From Polynucleobacter meluiroseus (GTDB lineage Bacteria > Pseudomonadota > Gammaproteobacteria > Burkholderiales > Burkholderiaceae), in assembly GCA_943329505.2 (NCBI GenBank), contig CALQED020000062.1, positions 1 to 6,909 of the forward strand: DNA of 6,909 bases. The letters are read 5' to 3'. A program made the position numbers and the translations under genes. Every line of letters begins with the position of its first letter. The first letter of the stretch is position 1. This document shows positions 1-6,151 of the stretch, piece by piece. The notes below the pieces were generated by a model. That model was not told the DNA's origin and made no database searches. It was given only the letters and a program-made list of their open reading frames with translations.

Positions 1-901
1 AAACCTGGCTCCCGGAGCTGCTGCTCGTATGGGACTTACTGCAGAGGCATTGCAACAAGAAAATCCAGGGCTGATTCTCTGCGCCATCTCTGGTTACGGT
101 AATGATGGTCCCTATCGCGACAAAAAAGCATACGACCTATTGATTCAGAGTGAGGCTGGTTTTTTATCAGTGACGGGCACTCCAGAAACACCAAGTAAAT
201 CGGGCAACTCCATTGCTGACATTGCTGCAGGGATGTACGCCTATACCAATATTTTGGCTGCGCTTCTGCAAAGAGGAAAAACTGGTAAAGGCACTGTGAT
301 TGACATCTCGATGCTCGAAGCACTGAGCGAATGGATGAGCTTTCCGATGTATTACGCCTACGACGGGGCTAAGCCGCCCTCCAGAAATGGCGCATCGCAT
401 GCCACGATTTATCCCTATGGCCCCTTCAAAGCAGGTGATGGCAAAACAGTGATGCTAGGTCTACAAAACGAACGTGAGTGGGTACAGTTCTGTGAGACTG
501 TACTGGAACATCCTACCCTTGCTAAAGATGAGCGCTTTGATAAAAACTTCAAACGTAATGAAAAACGCATTGAATTACTCGAGATCATTAATGCTTGTTT
601 TAGCAAGCTCACATCTGAACAACTCATTGGGCGTTTAGAGAAAGCCCAAATTGCCAATGCCCATCTCAACGATATGGAAGGCCTGTGGAAGCACGAGCAA
701 TTAAAGGCACGCAAGCGCTGGACTGAGGTAGGAACTCCCAATGGTCACATCCCCGCTTTACTGCCACCAGGCTTGAACGATACTTACGAATATCGCATGG
801 ATCCCGTACCATCAGTTGGACAGCACACCGATACCATCCTCAAAGAGCTTGGCCTAGCTGAATCTGAAATCGCCAGCATGCGAGCGAACGGAGCGATTTA
901 A
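1..901 (+). CDS. CoA-transferase, class III (CaiB/BaiF family), 5'-truncated by window edge
   Basis: This is the C-terminal part of a family III CoA-transferase, an enzyme that moves coenzyme A between carboxylic acids through an aspartyl-CoA thioester. The reading frame is already open at base 2 and reads NLAPGAAARMGL, the usual family run-up (compare NFRPG...LGL). The ATG at 29 is therefore internal and the true start lies outside the window. About 299 residues are visible of a family length near 400. Visible family features are the ISGYG segment (about nt 86-100), the probable catalytic aspartate in IADIAAGM (Asp codon 218-220), GKGTVIDISMLEAL shortly after, and the typical C-terminal GQHTDTILKELG followed by EIASMRANGAI. 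The substrate acid cannot be told from this fragment; formyl-, succinyl- or another acyl-CoA is possible. The TAA stop (899-901) overlaps the stop of the convergent cardiolipin synthase gene. The family call is firm and the specificity is unknown. Confidence 0.93.
   Translation, partial: NLAPGAAARMGLTAEALQQENPGLILCAISGYGNDGPYRDKKAYDLLIQSEAGFLSVTGTPETPSKSGNSIADIAAGMYAYTNILAALLQRGKTGKGTVIDISMLEALSEWMSFPMYYAYDGAKPPSRNGASHATIYPYGPFKAGDGKTVMLGLQNEREWVQFCETVLEHPTLAKDERFDKNFKRNEKRIELLEIINACFSKLTSEQLIGRLEKAQIANAHLNDMEGLWKHEQLKARKRWTEVGTPNGHIPALLPPGLNDTYEYRMDPVPSVGQHTDTILKELGLAESEIASMRANGAI
898..901. other. Convergent stop-codon overlap (TTAA)
   Basis: The palindromic tetramer TTAA contains the TAA stop of the CoA-transferase on the plus strand (899-901) and the TAA stop of the cardiolipin synthase on the minus strand (900-898). 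The two convergent genes leave no space for a terminator between them, so any terminator for either transcript must lie inside the opposite gene. I saw no convincing hairpin with a U-tract on either side. Confidence 0.9.
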
Positions 902-2376
902 AGTAGCGGTGAGGTCAGGTGAGCAGCATTCTCGAGGTAATGGTGCCAACGTGGGCGCCCTGCCCATGCCTTTGGATCCACGTAATCAGCCTGCGCTAAA
1001 TATGACTCGATTAAAGTTTCTAGCTTTGAACAAAAATCGATGTTGTACACAATGAGACTGATTTCAAAATTGAGACGTAAGCTACGTTGATCAAAATTAA
1101 CCGAACCGAAGATCGCCGCTTTCTTATCCACCAGCAAGCTCTTAGTATGAAGAAGCCCGCCATGGAACTCGGCAATGAATACCCCTGAATTCAAGAGATC
1201 TGCGTAATAACTTCGACTACTCCAAGCAACCAGTTTTGAATCATTGAGCTTGGGCACAATTAAGGTGACCTTTACCCCACGCCTAGCAGTTGCCATCAGC
1301 GCCTGCATTAAGCCGTCATCCGGTCCAAAGTATGGAGTAGTAATTGTCAGCTCTTCTTGCGCATCAATAATCGCTGAAAGCATCACTTGATACAAAACAT
1401 CATCACGGTATACCGGACCTGAGGCAAATTGCTGCGCGATGACTCCACCCTCATATGGCACTACTGGAGACTTCTGATCCCTAAAATGGGTAATTTTAGG
1501 ATTATCAACACTCCAGTCAAACGAGAATGTAAGCTCAAACTGGGAGGCAACTGGACCTTCAACACGGACCATAGCATCCACCCACTCACCCACTCCAGAA
1601 TCTTGTTTGAAGGTGCGTGGATCTACTAAATTCATACTCCCAGTCCAAACGATAGCGTTATCAATCACGAATATTTTTCGATGCAAGCGGATATCGGCAC
1701 GACGAAACTGAAATCTGCCAATTTGGATGGGCAATGCCTCTGTTACCTCTATCCCCGCATTACGAAAGCGCCCAGGCCATGAAGATTTAAACCAATCTTT
1801 ACTACCCAAGGAATCCAATAAAACACGGCAAGCAACCCCACGCTTAGCGGCTGCAATCATAGCCTCCCCCACTCGGTCAGCATCACCACCCAAGGCCCAA
1901 ATATAGAACTCCAGATGAAGGCTTTCTTTTGCATTATTAATCTCATCAATAAAGAGTTGCAAGATTTGCAATGAATTTGTGTGAAGCTCGACCTTGTTCC
2001 CAGCAACTACTGGGGTGCCATTATTTGATTCTGCTAAAAGACTAAATGAACGAGCTTCTATTGGTAGTAGTTGTTTATCTACCGCGTAATGAGTGCGCAT
2101 CTCCTTCGTGATCTGCTCATATTCGCGGTTCATCCGCGTAATTTTTCGCGTTAACTTACGACCCACCGGACGTTCGCCAATGAGCACATATAAGCTGATT
2201 CCCAATACAGGGAAGGTCATCACAATAAAAATCCAGGCAAAGGCAACGCCAACTGGCCTTCTGACAGAAATAATGACGCAAATAAAATAGGTCACCAAGA
2301 AAAAATGGATGAGCAGTAACCAATTTAAATCGAGCTCAAATGTGTATCTCAGAAATAGATTGAGTAGATCATTCAT
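898..2376 (-). CDS. cls: Cardiolipin synthase (phospholipase D superfamily, ClsA-like architecture)
   Basis: This is a membrane enzyme that joins phosphatidylglycerol with a second phospholipid to make cardiolipin. From the chosen start it has 492 residues, close to the usual length of ClsA-type enzymes. Two hydrophobic segments (about residues 18-38 and 43-66) and a PLDc_N-type region ending in IGERPVGRK anchor it. Two HKD catalytic motifs follow: HRKIFVID (H232, K234, D239), then GSMN, and HTKSLLVD (H410, K412, D417), then GSVN and FDQRS. An in-frame start at 2427 would lie well inside the upstream gene. The ATG at 2376 is preferred because it overlaps the upstream TGA as ATGA, has GGAA a few bases before it, and is directly followed by the first membrane region. 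It is the last gene of the operon with the Bfd-like and EEP genes. Function as a cardiolipin synthase rather than another PLD enzyme is likely from the architecture. Confidence 0.92.
   Translation of the reverse strand: MNDLLNLFLRYTFELDLNWLLLIHFFLVTYFICVIISVRRPVGVAFAWIFIVMTFPVLGISLYVLIGERPVGRKLTRKITRMNREYEQITKEMRTHYAVDKQLLPIEARSFSLLAESNNGTPVVAGNKVELHTNSLQILQLFIDEINNAKESLHLEFYIWALGGDADRVGEAMIAAAKRGVACRVLLDSLGSKDWFKSSWPGRFRNAGIEVTEALPIQIGRFQFRRADIRLHRKIFVIDNAIVWTGSMNLVDPRTFKQDSGVGEWVDAMVRVEGPVASQFELTFSFDWSVDNPKITHFRDQKSPVVPYEGGVIAQQFASGPVYRDDVLYQVMLSAIIDAQEELTITTPYFGPDDGLMQALMATARRGVKVTLIVPKLNDSKLVAWSSRSYYADLLNSGVFIAEFHGGLLHTKSLLVDKKAAIFGSVNFDQRSLRLNFEISLIVYNIDFCSKLETLIESYLAQADYVDPKAWAGRPRWHHYLENAAHLTSPLL
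2373..2376 (-). promoter_or_regulatory. ATGA stop/start overlap coupling EEP gene to cls
   Basis: On the minus strand the bases read ATGA: the cls ATG (2376-2374) overlaps the EEP stop TGA (2375-2373). This arrangement normally gives translational coupling by terminating and re-initiating ribosomes. A short purine stretch (GGAA) lies a few bases upstream of the ATG. Confidence 0.85.
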
Positions 2377-3125
2377 ATTAGTTCCAGTTCTGCTGTTATG
2401 CCTAAGTGATCGGACAACTTCATCCATTCATGCAGAATTTCTGCTGAATGAATCTTCAATCCACGGACGTAAATTCGATCCATGGGTAGTATAGGTTTCA
2501 TACTGGGAAAGGTTCTCGCAGGAGCCCCAGTAAGGGTTTCAAAAACTTCATTAAATCCAGCTGCTTGCATCGGCCCACTAATGCGATTGCGCCAGTCATT
2601 AAAGTCACCAGCAACAATCGTAGGTGCATTATTGGTGAGCTCATCGATGTATCGAATGATCTCGGCTAATTGACGCTCCCTACCGCGCTCAAACAATGCT
2701 AAATGAACACAAAAACAATGAATTGCAGGACTTTGCCCATCTATTTGAAGCACGCTATGCAAAAGACCGCGCTTTTCAAAACGATACGCAGAGATATCGT
2801 AATTATTTCCTTTCTGCAAAGGATGCTTTGACAATATCGCATTGCCATGATGGCCATCTGGATACTCCACGTTTTTACCATAGTGCCAGTCCTGCCAAAA
2901 ATCTTCAGAAAGAAAATGTGTCAACTCTGTCAGAGGCCATTGACCAAATCGGCGCACCCTACCACGATGCTCCTGCTGTAATTCCTGCAGAAACAATAAA
3001 TCTGGGTGGTGATGTCGCATCCGTTGACGGAGCTGATAAATCGTGGAGTGACGATGCAAGGGTGACAAGCCTTTATGGACATTCATACTCATCACCGTGA
3101 AACGGCTCGCCCCAGTTTGAGTCAT
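2373..3125 (-). CDS. Endonuclease/exonuclease/phosphatase (EEP) family hydrolase, YbhP-like
   Basis: This is a metal-dependent phosphoesterase of the EEP (DNase I-like) fold, 250 residues, with no signal peptide or membrane segment. The family motifs appear in order: SMNVHKG (N15), LFLQE (E48), HHGNAILS (about 92-99), HLALFERGRERQL (H141), AGDFNDW (D174, N176), MDRIYV (D216) and the terminal LSDH (D239, H240). All expected catalytic and metal positions appear intact. The frame opens at a TTG (3128) one codon before an ATG (3125); the ATG is taken as the start. It lies 5 bases after the stop of the Bfd-like gene, and its TGA stop overlaps the ATG of the cardiolipin synthase. In E. coli the EEP protein YbhP is likewise encoded directly before a cardiolipin synthase (ClsB/YbhO), so a role in lipid phosphoester chemistry is an attractive inference. 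A nuclease or other phosphatase activity cannot be excluded. Confidence 0.9.
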   Translation of the reverse strand: MTQTGASRFTVMSMNVHKGLSPLHRHSTIYQLRQRMRHHHPDLLFLQELQQEHRGRVRRFGQWPLTELTHFLSEDFWQDWHYGKNVEYPDGHHGNAILSKHPLQKGNNYDISAYRFEKRGLLHSVLQIDGQSPAIHCFCVHLALFERGRERQLAEIIRYIDELTNNAPTIVAGDFNDWRNRISGPMQAAGFNEVFETLTGAPARTFPSMKPILPMDRIYVRGLKIHSAEILHEWMKLSDHLGITAELELI

Positions 3126-3130
3126 CAAGA

Positions 3131-3325
3131 TTATCCAGTGACCTGTTGACGCCGCACGCGTGCCTGATAAATTTCACCCTCAACCAAGTCTTGACACTGC
3201 ATACATTTATTGCAAATAGATGCCTGCTCTCTCAACTCTTCAATCGAGCCGATAGGATTTGCATCTAAATATTCACGCAATTCAAGATCATAGATGTTGT
3301 TGCAAAAGCAAATTACCTCAGCCAT
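3131..3325 (-). CDS. Small Bfd-like [2Fe-2S]-binding protein
   Basis: This is a 64-residue protein resembling bacterioferritin-associated ferredoxin (Bfd) and the BFD-type [2Fe-2S] domain. It starts MAEVICFC, giving the CxC pair at C6 and C8, and has ICNKCMQC at residues 37-44. Either C38/C41 or C41/C44 could be the second ligand pair. C41/C44 leaves 32 residues after C8, nearer the 31-32 usual for the family, and makes C38 an extra cysteine. Bfd proteins bind bacterioferritin and help release stored iron by passing electrons to it. A homologous domain also serves in nitrite reductases and other redox proteins, so the partner here is open. The ATG start is clear, though the Shine-Dalgarno sequence is poor. 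It is the first gene of the minus-strand operon with the EEP and cls genes, with its stop 5 bases before the EEP ATG. No bacterioferritin gene is visible. Confidence 0.85.
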   Translation of the reverse strand: MAEVICFCNNIYDLELREYLDANPIGSIEELREQASICNKCMQCQDLVEGEIYQARVRRQQVTG

Positions 3326-3393
3326 AAGTCAAAAAATAAAGGTTATTGGTCTCATTAAGCCCATTTTGCCATTGCCTTGATAGAATCAAGCGC
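3326..3393. promoter_or_regulatory. Divergent intergenic region between Bfd-like operon and tupBC
   Basis: This 68-base region separates the divergently read Bfd-like gene (start 3325, minus) and tupB (start 3394, plus). It should hold the promoters of both transcripts. I could not assign a convincing -35/-10 pair on either strand. TAGAAT at 3381-3386 resembles a -10 element for tupB, but it has no good -35 at 16-18 bases and would give an almost leaderless mRNA. The region also contains a 15-base inverted repeat, listed separately. Confidence 0.55.
3376..3390. repeat. Perfect inverted repeat CTTGAT-AGA-ATCAAG
   Basis: Six-base arms separated by three bases end 3 bases before the tupB ATG, where the Shine-Dalgarno sequence would be expected. 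The repeat could be an operator half-site pair or a weak RNA hairpin over the translation start. It does not resemble the ModE operator as I know it. With short arms it could also be chance. Confidence 0.5.
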
Positions 3394-4089
3394 ATGTGGA
3401 CTGCTTTTTCTGATGCCTTTGCACTTCTGGCTCATCTAGACGGCGGAGTGCTGGGCATCGTCCTGGTCTCTCTGCAGGTTAGCCTGACCGCGCTTCTGCT
3501 GGGAACTCTCTTGGGGCTGCCCGTTGGAGCCCTGTTGGCTACCGAAGAATTTCAGGGCAAGAAGACCATTATTGTGATCCTAAATACCCTCATGGGCGTG
3601 CCCACGGTCATTATTGGCGTTCTGGTCTATCTTATGTTGTCACGTACAGGACCCCTAGGAGCTTGGGGATGGCTATTTACCACTAAGGGCATGATTGTGG
3701 CCCAAACACTGCTCACAACCCCCTTAATTGCGGCCTTAAGTCGTCAAATCCTGGAGGATTCTTGGAAGATCCATCGAGACTCTTTTTTGAGCTTACGCCT
3801 ACCCCTCTTGTCTCGCTATCAGTGGCTGATCTGGGACTGCCGTTTCTCACTCACCATCGCAGTTTTAGCTGGACTGGCGCGAGCTATTTCTGAAGTTGGA
3901 GCGGTCATGATTGTGGGTGGCAATATTCAAAACTCGACCCGAACTATGACGACTGCCATTGCCCTTGAAACTAGCAAAGGTGACTTACCGTTAGCGCTTG
4001 CCTTGGGCATCGTATTGCTGGGCATTGTGTTGATTGCCAATCTATTTACTTTGATGGTTCGTCAAATTGTGGAGCGTCGTTATGGCTGA
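3394..4089 (+). CDS. tupB: Tungstate-type ABC transporter permease (TupB-like)
   Basis: This is a 231-residue inner-membrane permease of an oxyanion importer. About five hydrophobic segments are visible (roughly residues 19-49, 57-82, 97-116, 152-178 and 197-222). TupB-like stretches include SLQVSLTALLLGTLLGLPVG, NTLMGVPTVIIGVLVYLMLS, SEVGAVMIVGGNI and RTMTTAIALETSKGDL. These separate it from ordinary ModB or CysT permeases, whose sequences differ here. The cytoplasmic coupling loop (about 123-140) is a weak version of the EAA motif. The frame opens upstream at a TTG (3346), but the extra 16 residues do not look like the family, so the ATG at 3394 is chosen despite lacking a clear Shine-Dalgarno sequence. 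It overlaps the ATPase gene by 8 bases. No binding-protein gene (TupA) is adjacent. Tungstate is the best family guess; molybdate or a related anion is possible. Confidence 0.88.
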   Translation: MWTAFSDAFALLAHLDGGVLGIVLVSLQVSLTALLLGTLLGLPVGALLATEEFQGKKTIIVILNTLMGVPTVIIGVLVYLMLSRTGPLGAWGWLFTTKGMIVAQTLLTTPLIAALSRQILEDSWKIHRDSFLSLRLPLLSRYQWLIWDCRFSLTIAVLAGLARAISEVGAVMIVGGNIQNSTRTMTTAIALETSKGDLPLALALGIVLLGIVLIANLFTLMVRQIVERRYG

Positions 4090-4789
4090 TTTGACAGAAT
4101 CCTTTGAGAAATACATTGAACTTAAAAACATTACTGTGAATAGTAATGGTCGCATGATTCTGAACATAGCCCATGCCATCATTCCTGCAGATCGGATTAC
4201 TGCGTGTATAGGTCCTAATGGGGCTGGCAAAACAACGCTCTTAAAAGTACTCGATGGCCTCATCAAGCCCGATACCGGAACAGTGAGCTATGTTCTAGTC
4301 AATAAGACAGCATTGGTTTTACACCATATGCCCATGATTAAGGCCTCCGCCAAAACCAATATCAGCCTGGTCAGAGATGCAGATTCTACAATTACCGCTA
4401 GCGAGATTGACAAGGTCATGGAGCGCGTTGGGCTTCAGGATTTGGCCACCAGCCCAGCACACAAGCTATCAGCGGGTGAAAGACAAAAGCTTTGTCTTGG
4501 CAGAGCGATTTTGCAAAAGCCCAACTTGGTTTTATTAGATGAACCTACTGCAAACCTGGATCCTAGCGCAACTGAGCAAGTAGAGGAAATGATTCGAGAG
4601 TTTCATCAGCATGGATCTGATGTGATTTTTTCTTCTCATCAGCTGGCACAAGTTCAAAGGCTTGCACAGTACGTCCTCTTTATTGACGAAGGCCAGATAA
4701 AAGAAAAGGGACCTGTTGGCCCCTTCTTTTTAAATCCACAAACCTTTGCAGCGAAACGCTACTTACATCAAGAATTAATCATCGAGTAA
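4082..4789 (+). CDS. tupC: Tungstate-type ABC transporter ATP-binding protein (TupC-like)
   Basis: This is a 235-residue cytoplasmic ATPase that would power the TupB-like permease. Visible motifs are Walker A GPNGAGKT (44-51), signature LSAGERQ (129-135, a variant of LSGGQ), Walker B LVLLDEPT (149-156), D-loop ANLD (157-160) and the switch histidine in SSHQ (H186). At the Q-loop position, where relatives have VFQ, this protein has LVLHH, so the conserved glutamine seems to be replaced by histidine (H81). The frame is open from 4067, but the ATG at 4082 is preferred: it begins MADLTES, has GGAG (4071-4074) seven bases upstream, and overlaps the permease stop by 8 bases, suggesting coupled translation. 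There is no C-terminal regulatory TOBE or Mop domain, unlike ModC. It converges on the formate dehydrogenase operon with only 13 bases between stops. Confidence 0.88.
   Translation: MADLTESFEKYIELKNITVNSNGRMILNIAHAIIPADRITACIGPNGAGKTTLLKVLDGLIKPDTGTVSYVLVNKTALVLHHMPMIKASAKTNISLVRDADSTITASEIDKVMERVGLQDLATSPAHKLSAGERQKLCLGRAILQKPNLVLLDEPTANLDPSATEQVEEMIREFHQHGSDVIFSSHQLAQVQRLAQYVLFIDEGQIKEKGPVGPFFLNPQTFAAKRYLHQELIIE
4699..4725 (-). terminator. Candidate intrinsic terminator of the formate dehydrogenase operon, inside tupC
   Basis: Read on the minus strand, the RNA has an 8-pair stem AAGGGGCC / GGUCCCUU (4725-4718 with 4713-4706) closed by the loop AACA, followed by the U-rich tract UUCUUUUAUCU running to about 4695. 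The one non-Watson-Crick position is a G-U pair on the minus strand but an A-C mismatch on the plus strand, so the hairpin is better in the minus direction. It lies about 80 bases past the last stop of the minus-strand operon (4803). It sits within the coding end of tupC, where it encodes KGPVGPFF. Confidence 0.62.
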
Positions 4790-4802
4790 GCACGCCGATG
4801 AA

Positions 4803-5078
4803 TCACTTGGCTGCTGGTGCTGGTGCTGCAGCCACTGGCGCTACAAATGGTGGCGGAGCTGTACAAGCTGCAGGCGCTGGTGTACCAGATACTCTAAAGC
4901 GGTCAGCCACTTTATTTTGAGCTTGGCAGAGTTGATAAGCGCCGACTCTATCGCCATAAGCAGATTTGGCTTTCGCTAAGTCTGCTGCTGCTTGAGCCTC
5001 AGGAGGCAATGGAGGTAATGTCGCCAACACCGATGCACTGGTCAGCGCACAGAATGTAAAAGCAATGATTTTTTTCAT
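4803..5078 (-). CDS. Small exported Ala/Pro-rich protein of the formate dehydrogenase operon, function unknown
   Basis: This is a 91-residue protein I do not recognise as a characterised family. It begins with a clear Sec signal peptide (MKK, hydrophobic to about residue 18, likely cleavage after SVLA at 19/20). The mature part is about 72 residues. It opens with TLPPLPPEAQ, continues with a charged, probably helical stretch (about 29-63) containing C51, has C72 in PAACTAPPP, and ends in a low-complexity Ala/Pro tail to the terminal lysine. The two cysteines could form a disulfide in the periplasm. The gene follows the gamma subunit gene by 10 bases, with AAGGA (5090-5086) overlapping that gene's stop and 7 bases from the ATG, so it is almost certainly co-transcribed and co-translated. 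A role as an assembly factor or small subunit of the periplasm-facing complex is inference from position only. Confidence 0.8.
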   Translation of the reverse strand: MKKIIAFTFCALTSASVLATLPPLPPEAQAAADLAKAKSAYGDRVGAYQLCQAQNKVADRFRVSGTPAPAACTAPPPFVAPVAAAPAPAAK

Positions 5079-5088
5079 GGCCTTGTCC

Positions 5089-6144
5089 TTATTTGTTCAG
5101 TTTGTCATACCAGAGCTCATGGTGCTCTTTAGCCCAGGTAGCATCTACATAACCAGTCTTCATGCCATCAATCGAGCCTTGCATACCAATGGTACCGATA
5201 TAAATGTGGCCCAATGCCATGGCAGACATCAAGATGGCAGCGCTGCTATGAATGATGTTGGCAATCTGCATCGTGCCACGGGTATATTCAATCGTCATGA
5301 AAGGCACGATCATATCGAGCACAAAGCCTGAAGCTGAAATCACTAACCCTAAGAAAGTCATACCAAACCAGAACCAGACCTTTTCACCACCGTTAAAGAA
5401 TCCGGCTGGTACATGCTTGCCACTAAAGATTCCACCAAAGGAAAGGAACCAAGCCATATCACCTTTACCAGGCAAATTCTTATGCGCAAAGAGCAAGAAG
5501 AAAACAACGATACAAATGGTGAACAAAGGACCAACAAAATTATGGATATTTTTGCAAACATCCAAGAACGAGCCATAAGCCACTCCACCCATTATCGGCA
5601 TTACAAAATATTTGCCGTACAAAATCAGCAGGCCTGTAAAGGCTAAGGCCAAGAAGCTAGCAGCCATAGTCCAGTGAACAAACCGATCAAAGAGGCTAAA
5701 GCGTTTAATTTTTACACCTGACATTGGCTCATGCAGCTTGATTGAGCCCTTCAATATGTACATCGCAGCGATGCCGAAGAATGCAATCGCCAGCAACCAA
5801 CCGCCGTAAACAGTGATTACACCATTGCGGATTAAGCGCCACTCTTGGCCAGCGCGCTGAATCAGAACACTAGATTCTTTGTCTGGGATGCTGACATAGT
5901 TATAGGGGTCGCTATTAGCAGAAGTAAAGATCGATGGATTAGCAGGCTGTGCTTGTGCTTGCGTTCCATTCGCCAAGCTATTGGGATTTGCTGGCACAGA
6001 CAAAGGTGGAATATCCACCCCGCTAGGCGAAGGCAAGGGCGCCATCGGCGCACGCTCAGCAAAGCTCATGCCACTAGCTAGTGTGAGCGACAAACCTGCA
6101 GCCACCACCAAAGTGCGTAGAACTTTAGAAAATGATCGTTTCAT
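5089..6144 (-). CDS. fdoI: Formate dehydrogenase gamma subunit, cytochrome b556 type, with N-terminal extension
   Basis: This is the membrane cytochrome b of a respiratory formate dehydrogenase; it carries two hemes b and passes electrons from the beta subunit to quinone. It has 351 residues against about 215 for E. coli FdnI/FdoI. The extra N-terminus has a signal peptide (to about A29, SFA-E), a Pro/Ser/Asn-rich periplasmic stretch and an added membrane helix (about 109-131). The FdnI-like part follows, with likely heme histidines in FVHW (H157), IHNFVGPLF (H201), IIHSS (H299) and LGHIYIG (H313), and the family ending WAKEHHELWY. A start at 6150 is possible, but the ATG at 6144 is chosen because AAGGA sits 7 bases upstream and the protein then begins MKRSF, as a signal peptide should. 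It lies 47 bases after the lipoprotein gene. The symbol follows the E. coli homologue; this branch is also named fdhC or fdhG. Confidence 0.92.
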   Translation of the reverse strand: MKRSFSKVLRTLVVAAGLSLTLASGMSFAERAPMAPLPSPSGVDIPPLSVPANPNSLANGTQAQAQPANPSIFTSANSDPYNYVSIPDKESSVLIQRAGQEWRLIRNGVITVYGGWLLAIAFFGIAAMYILKGSIKLHEPMSGVKIKRFSLFDRFVHWTMAASFLALAFTGLLILYGKYFVMPIMGGVAYGSFLDVCKNIHNFVGPLFTICIVVFFLLFAHKNLPGKGDMAWFLSFGGIFSGKHVPAGFFNGGEKVWFWFGMTFLGLVISASGFVLDMIVPFMTIEYTRGTMQIANIIHSSAAILMSAMALGHIYIGTIGMQGSIDGMKTGYVDATWAKEHHELWYDKLNK

Positions 6145-6151
6145 ACACATG

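Noticed and set aside
936..955. GGTGCC...GGCGCC hairpin just after the CoA-transferase stop as its terminator.
   Set aside because: There is no U-tract after it, one pair is G-U, and it lies in the coding sequence of cls.
2377..2427. Longer cls product starting at 2427.
   Set aside because: It would overlap the EEP gene by 55 bases and add a polar stretch before the membrane anchor; the ATGA overlap start at 2376 is far more typical.
2696..3100. A 134-residue plus-strand open frame opposite the EEP gene.
   Set aside because: It is antisense to a gene with all EEP motifs intact, has no ribosome binding site that stands out and its product shows no domain. It is a shadow frame.
3346..3393. 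Longer tupB product starting at TTG 3346.
   Set aside because: The extra 16 residues do not resemble TupB N-termini, while the ATG at 3394 gives a family-like start.
4806..4870. GCTGGT/GCTGCA repeats as a tandem repeat or regulatory element.
   Set aside because: They encode the Ala/Pro-rich tail of the 91-residue exported protein and are explained by its amino acid composition.
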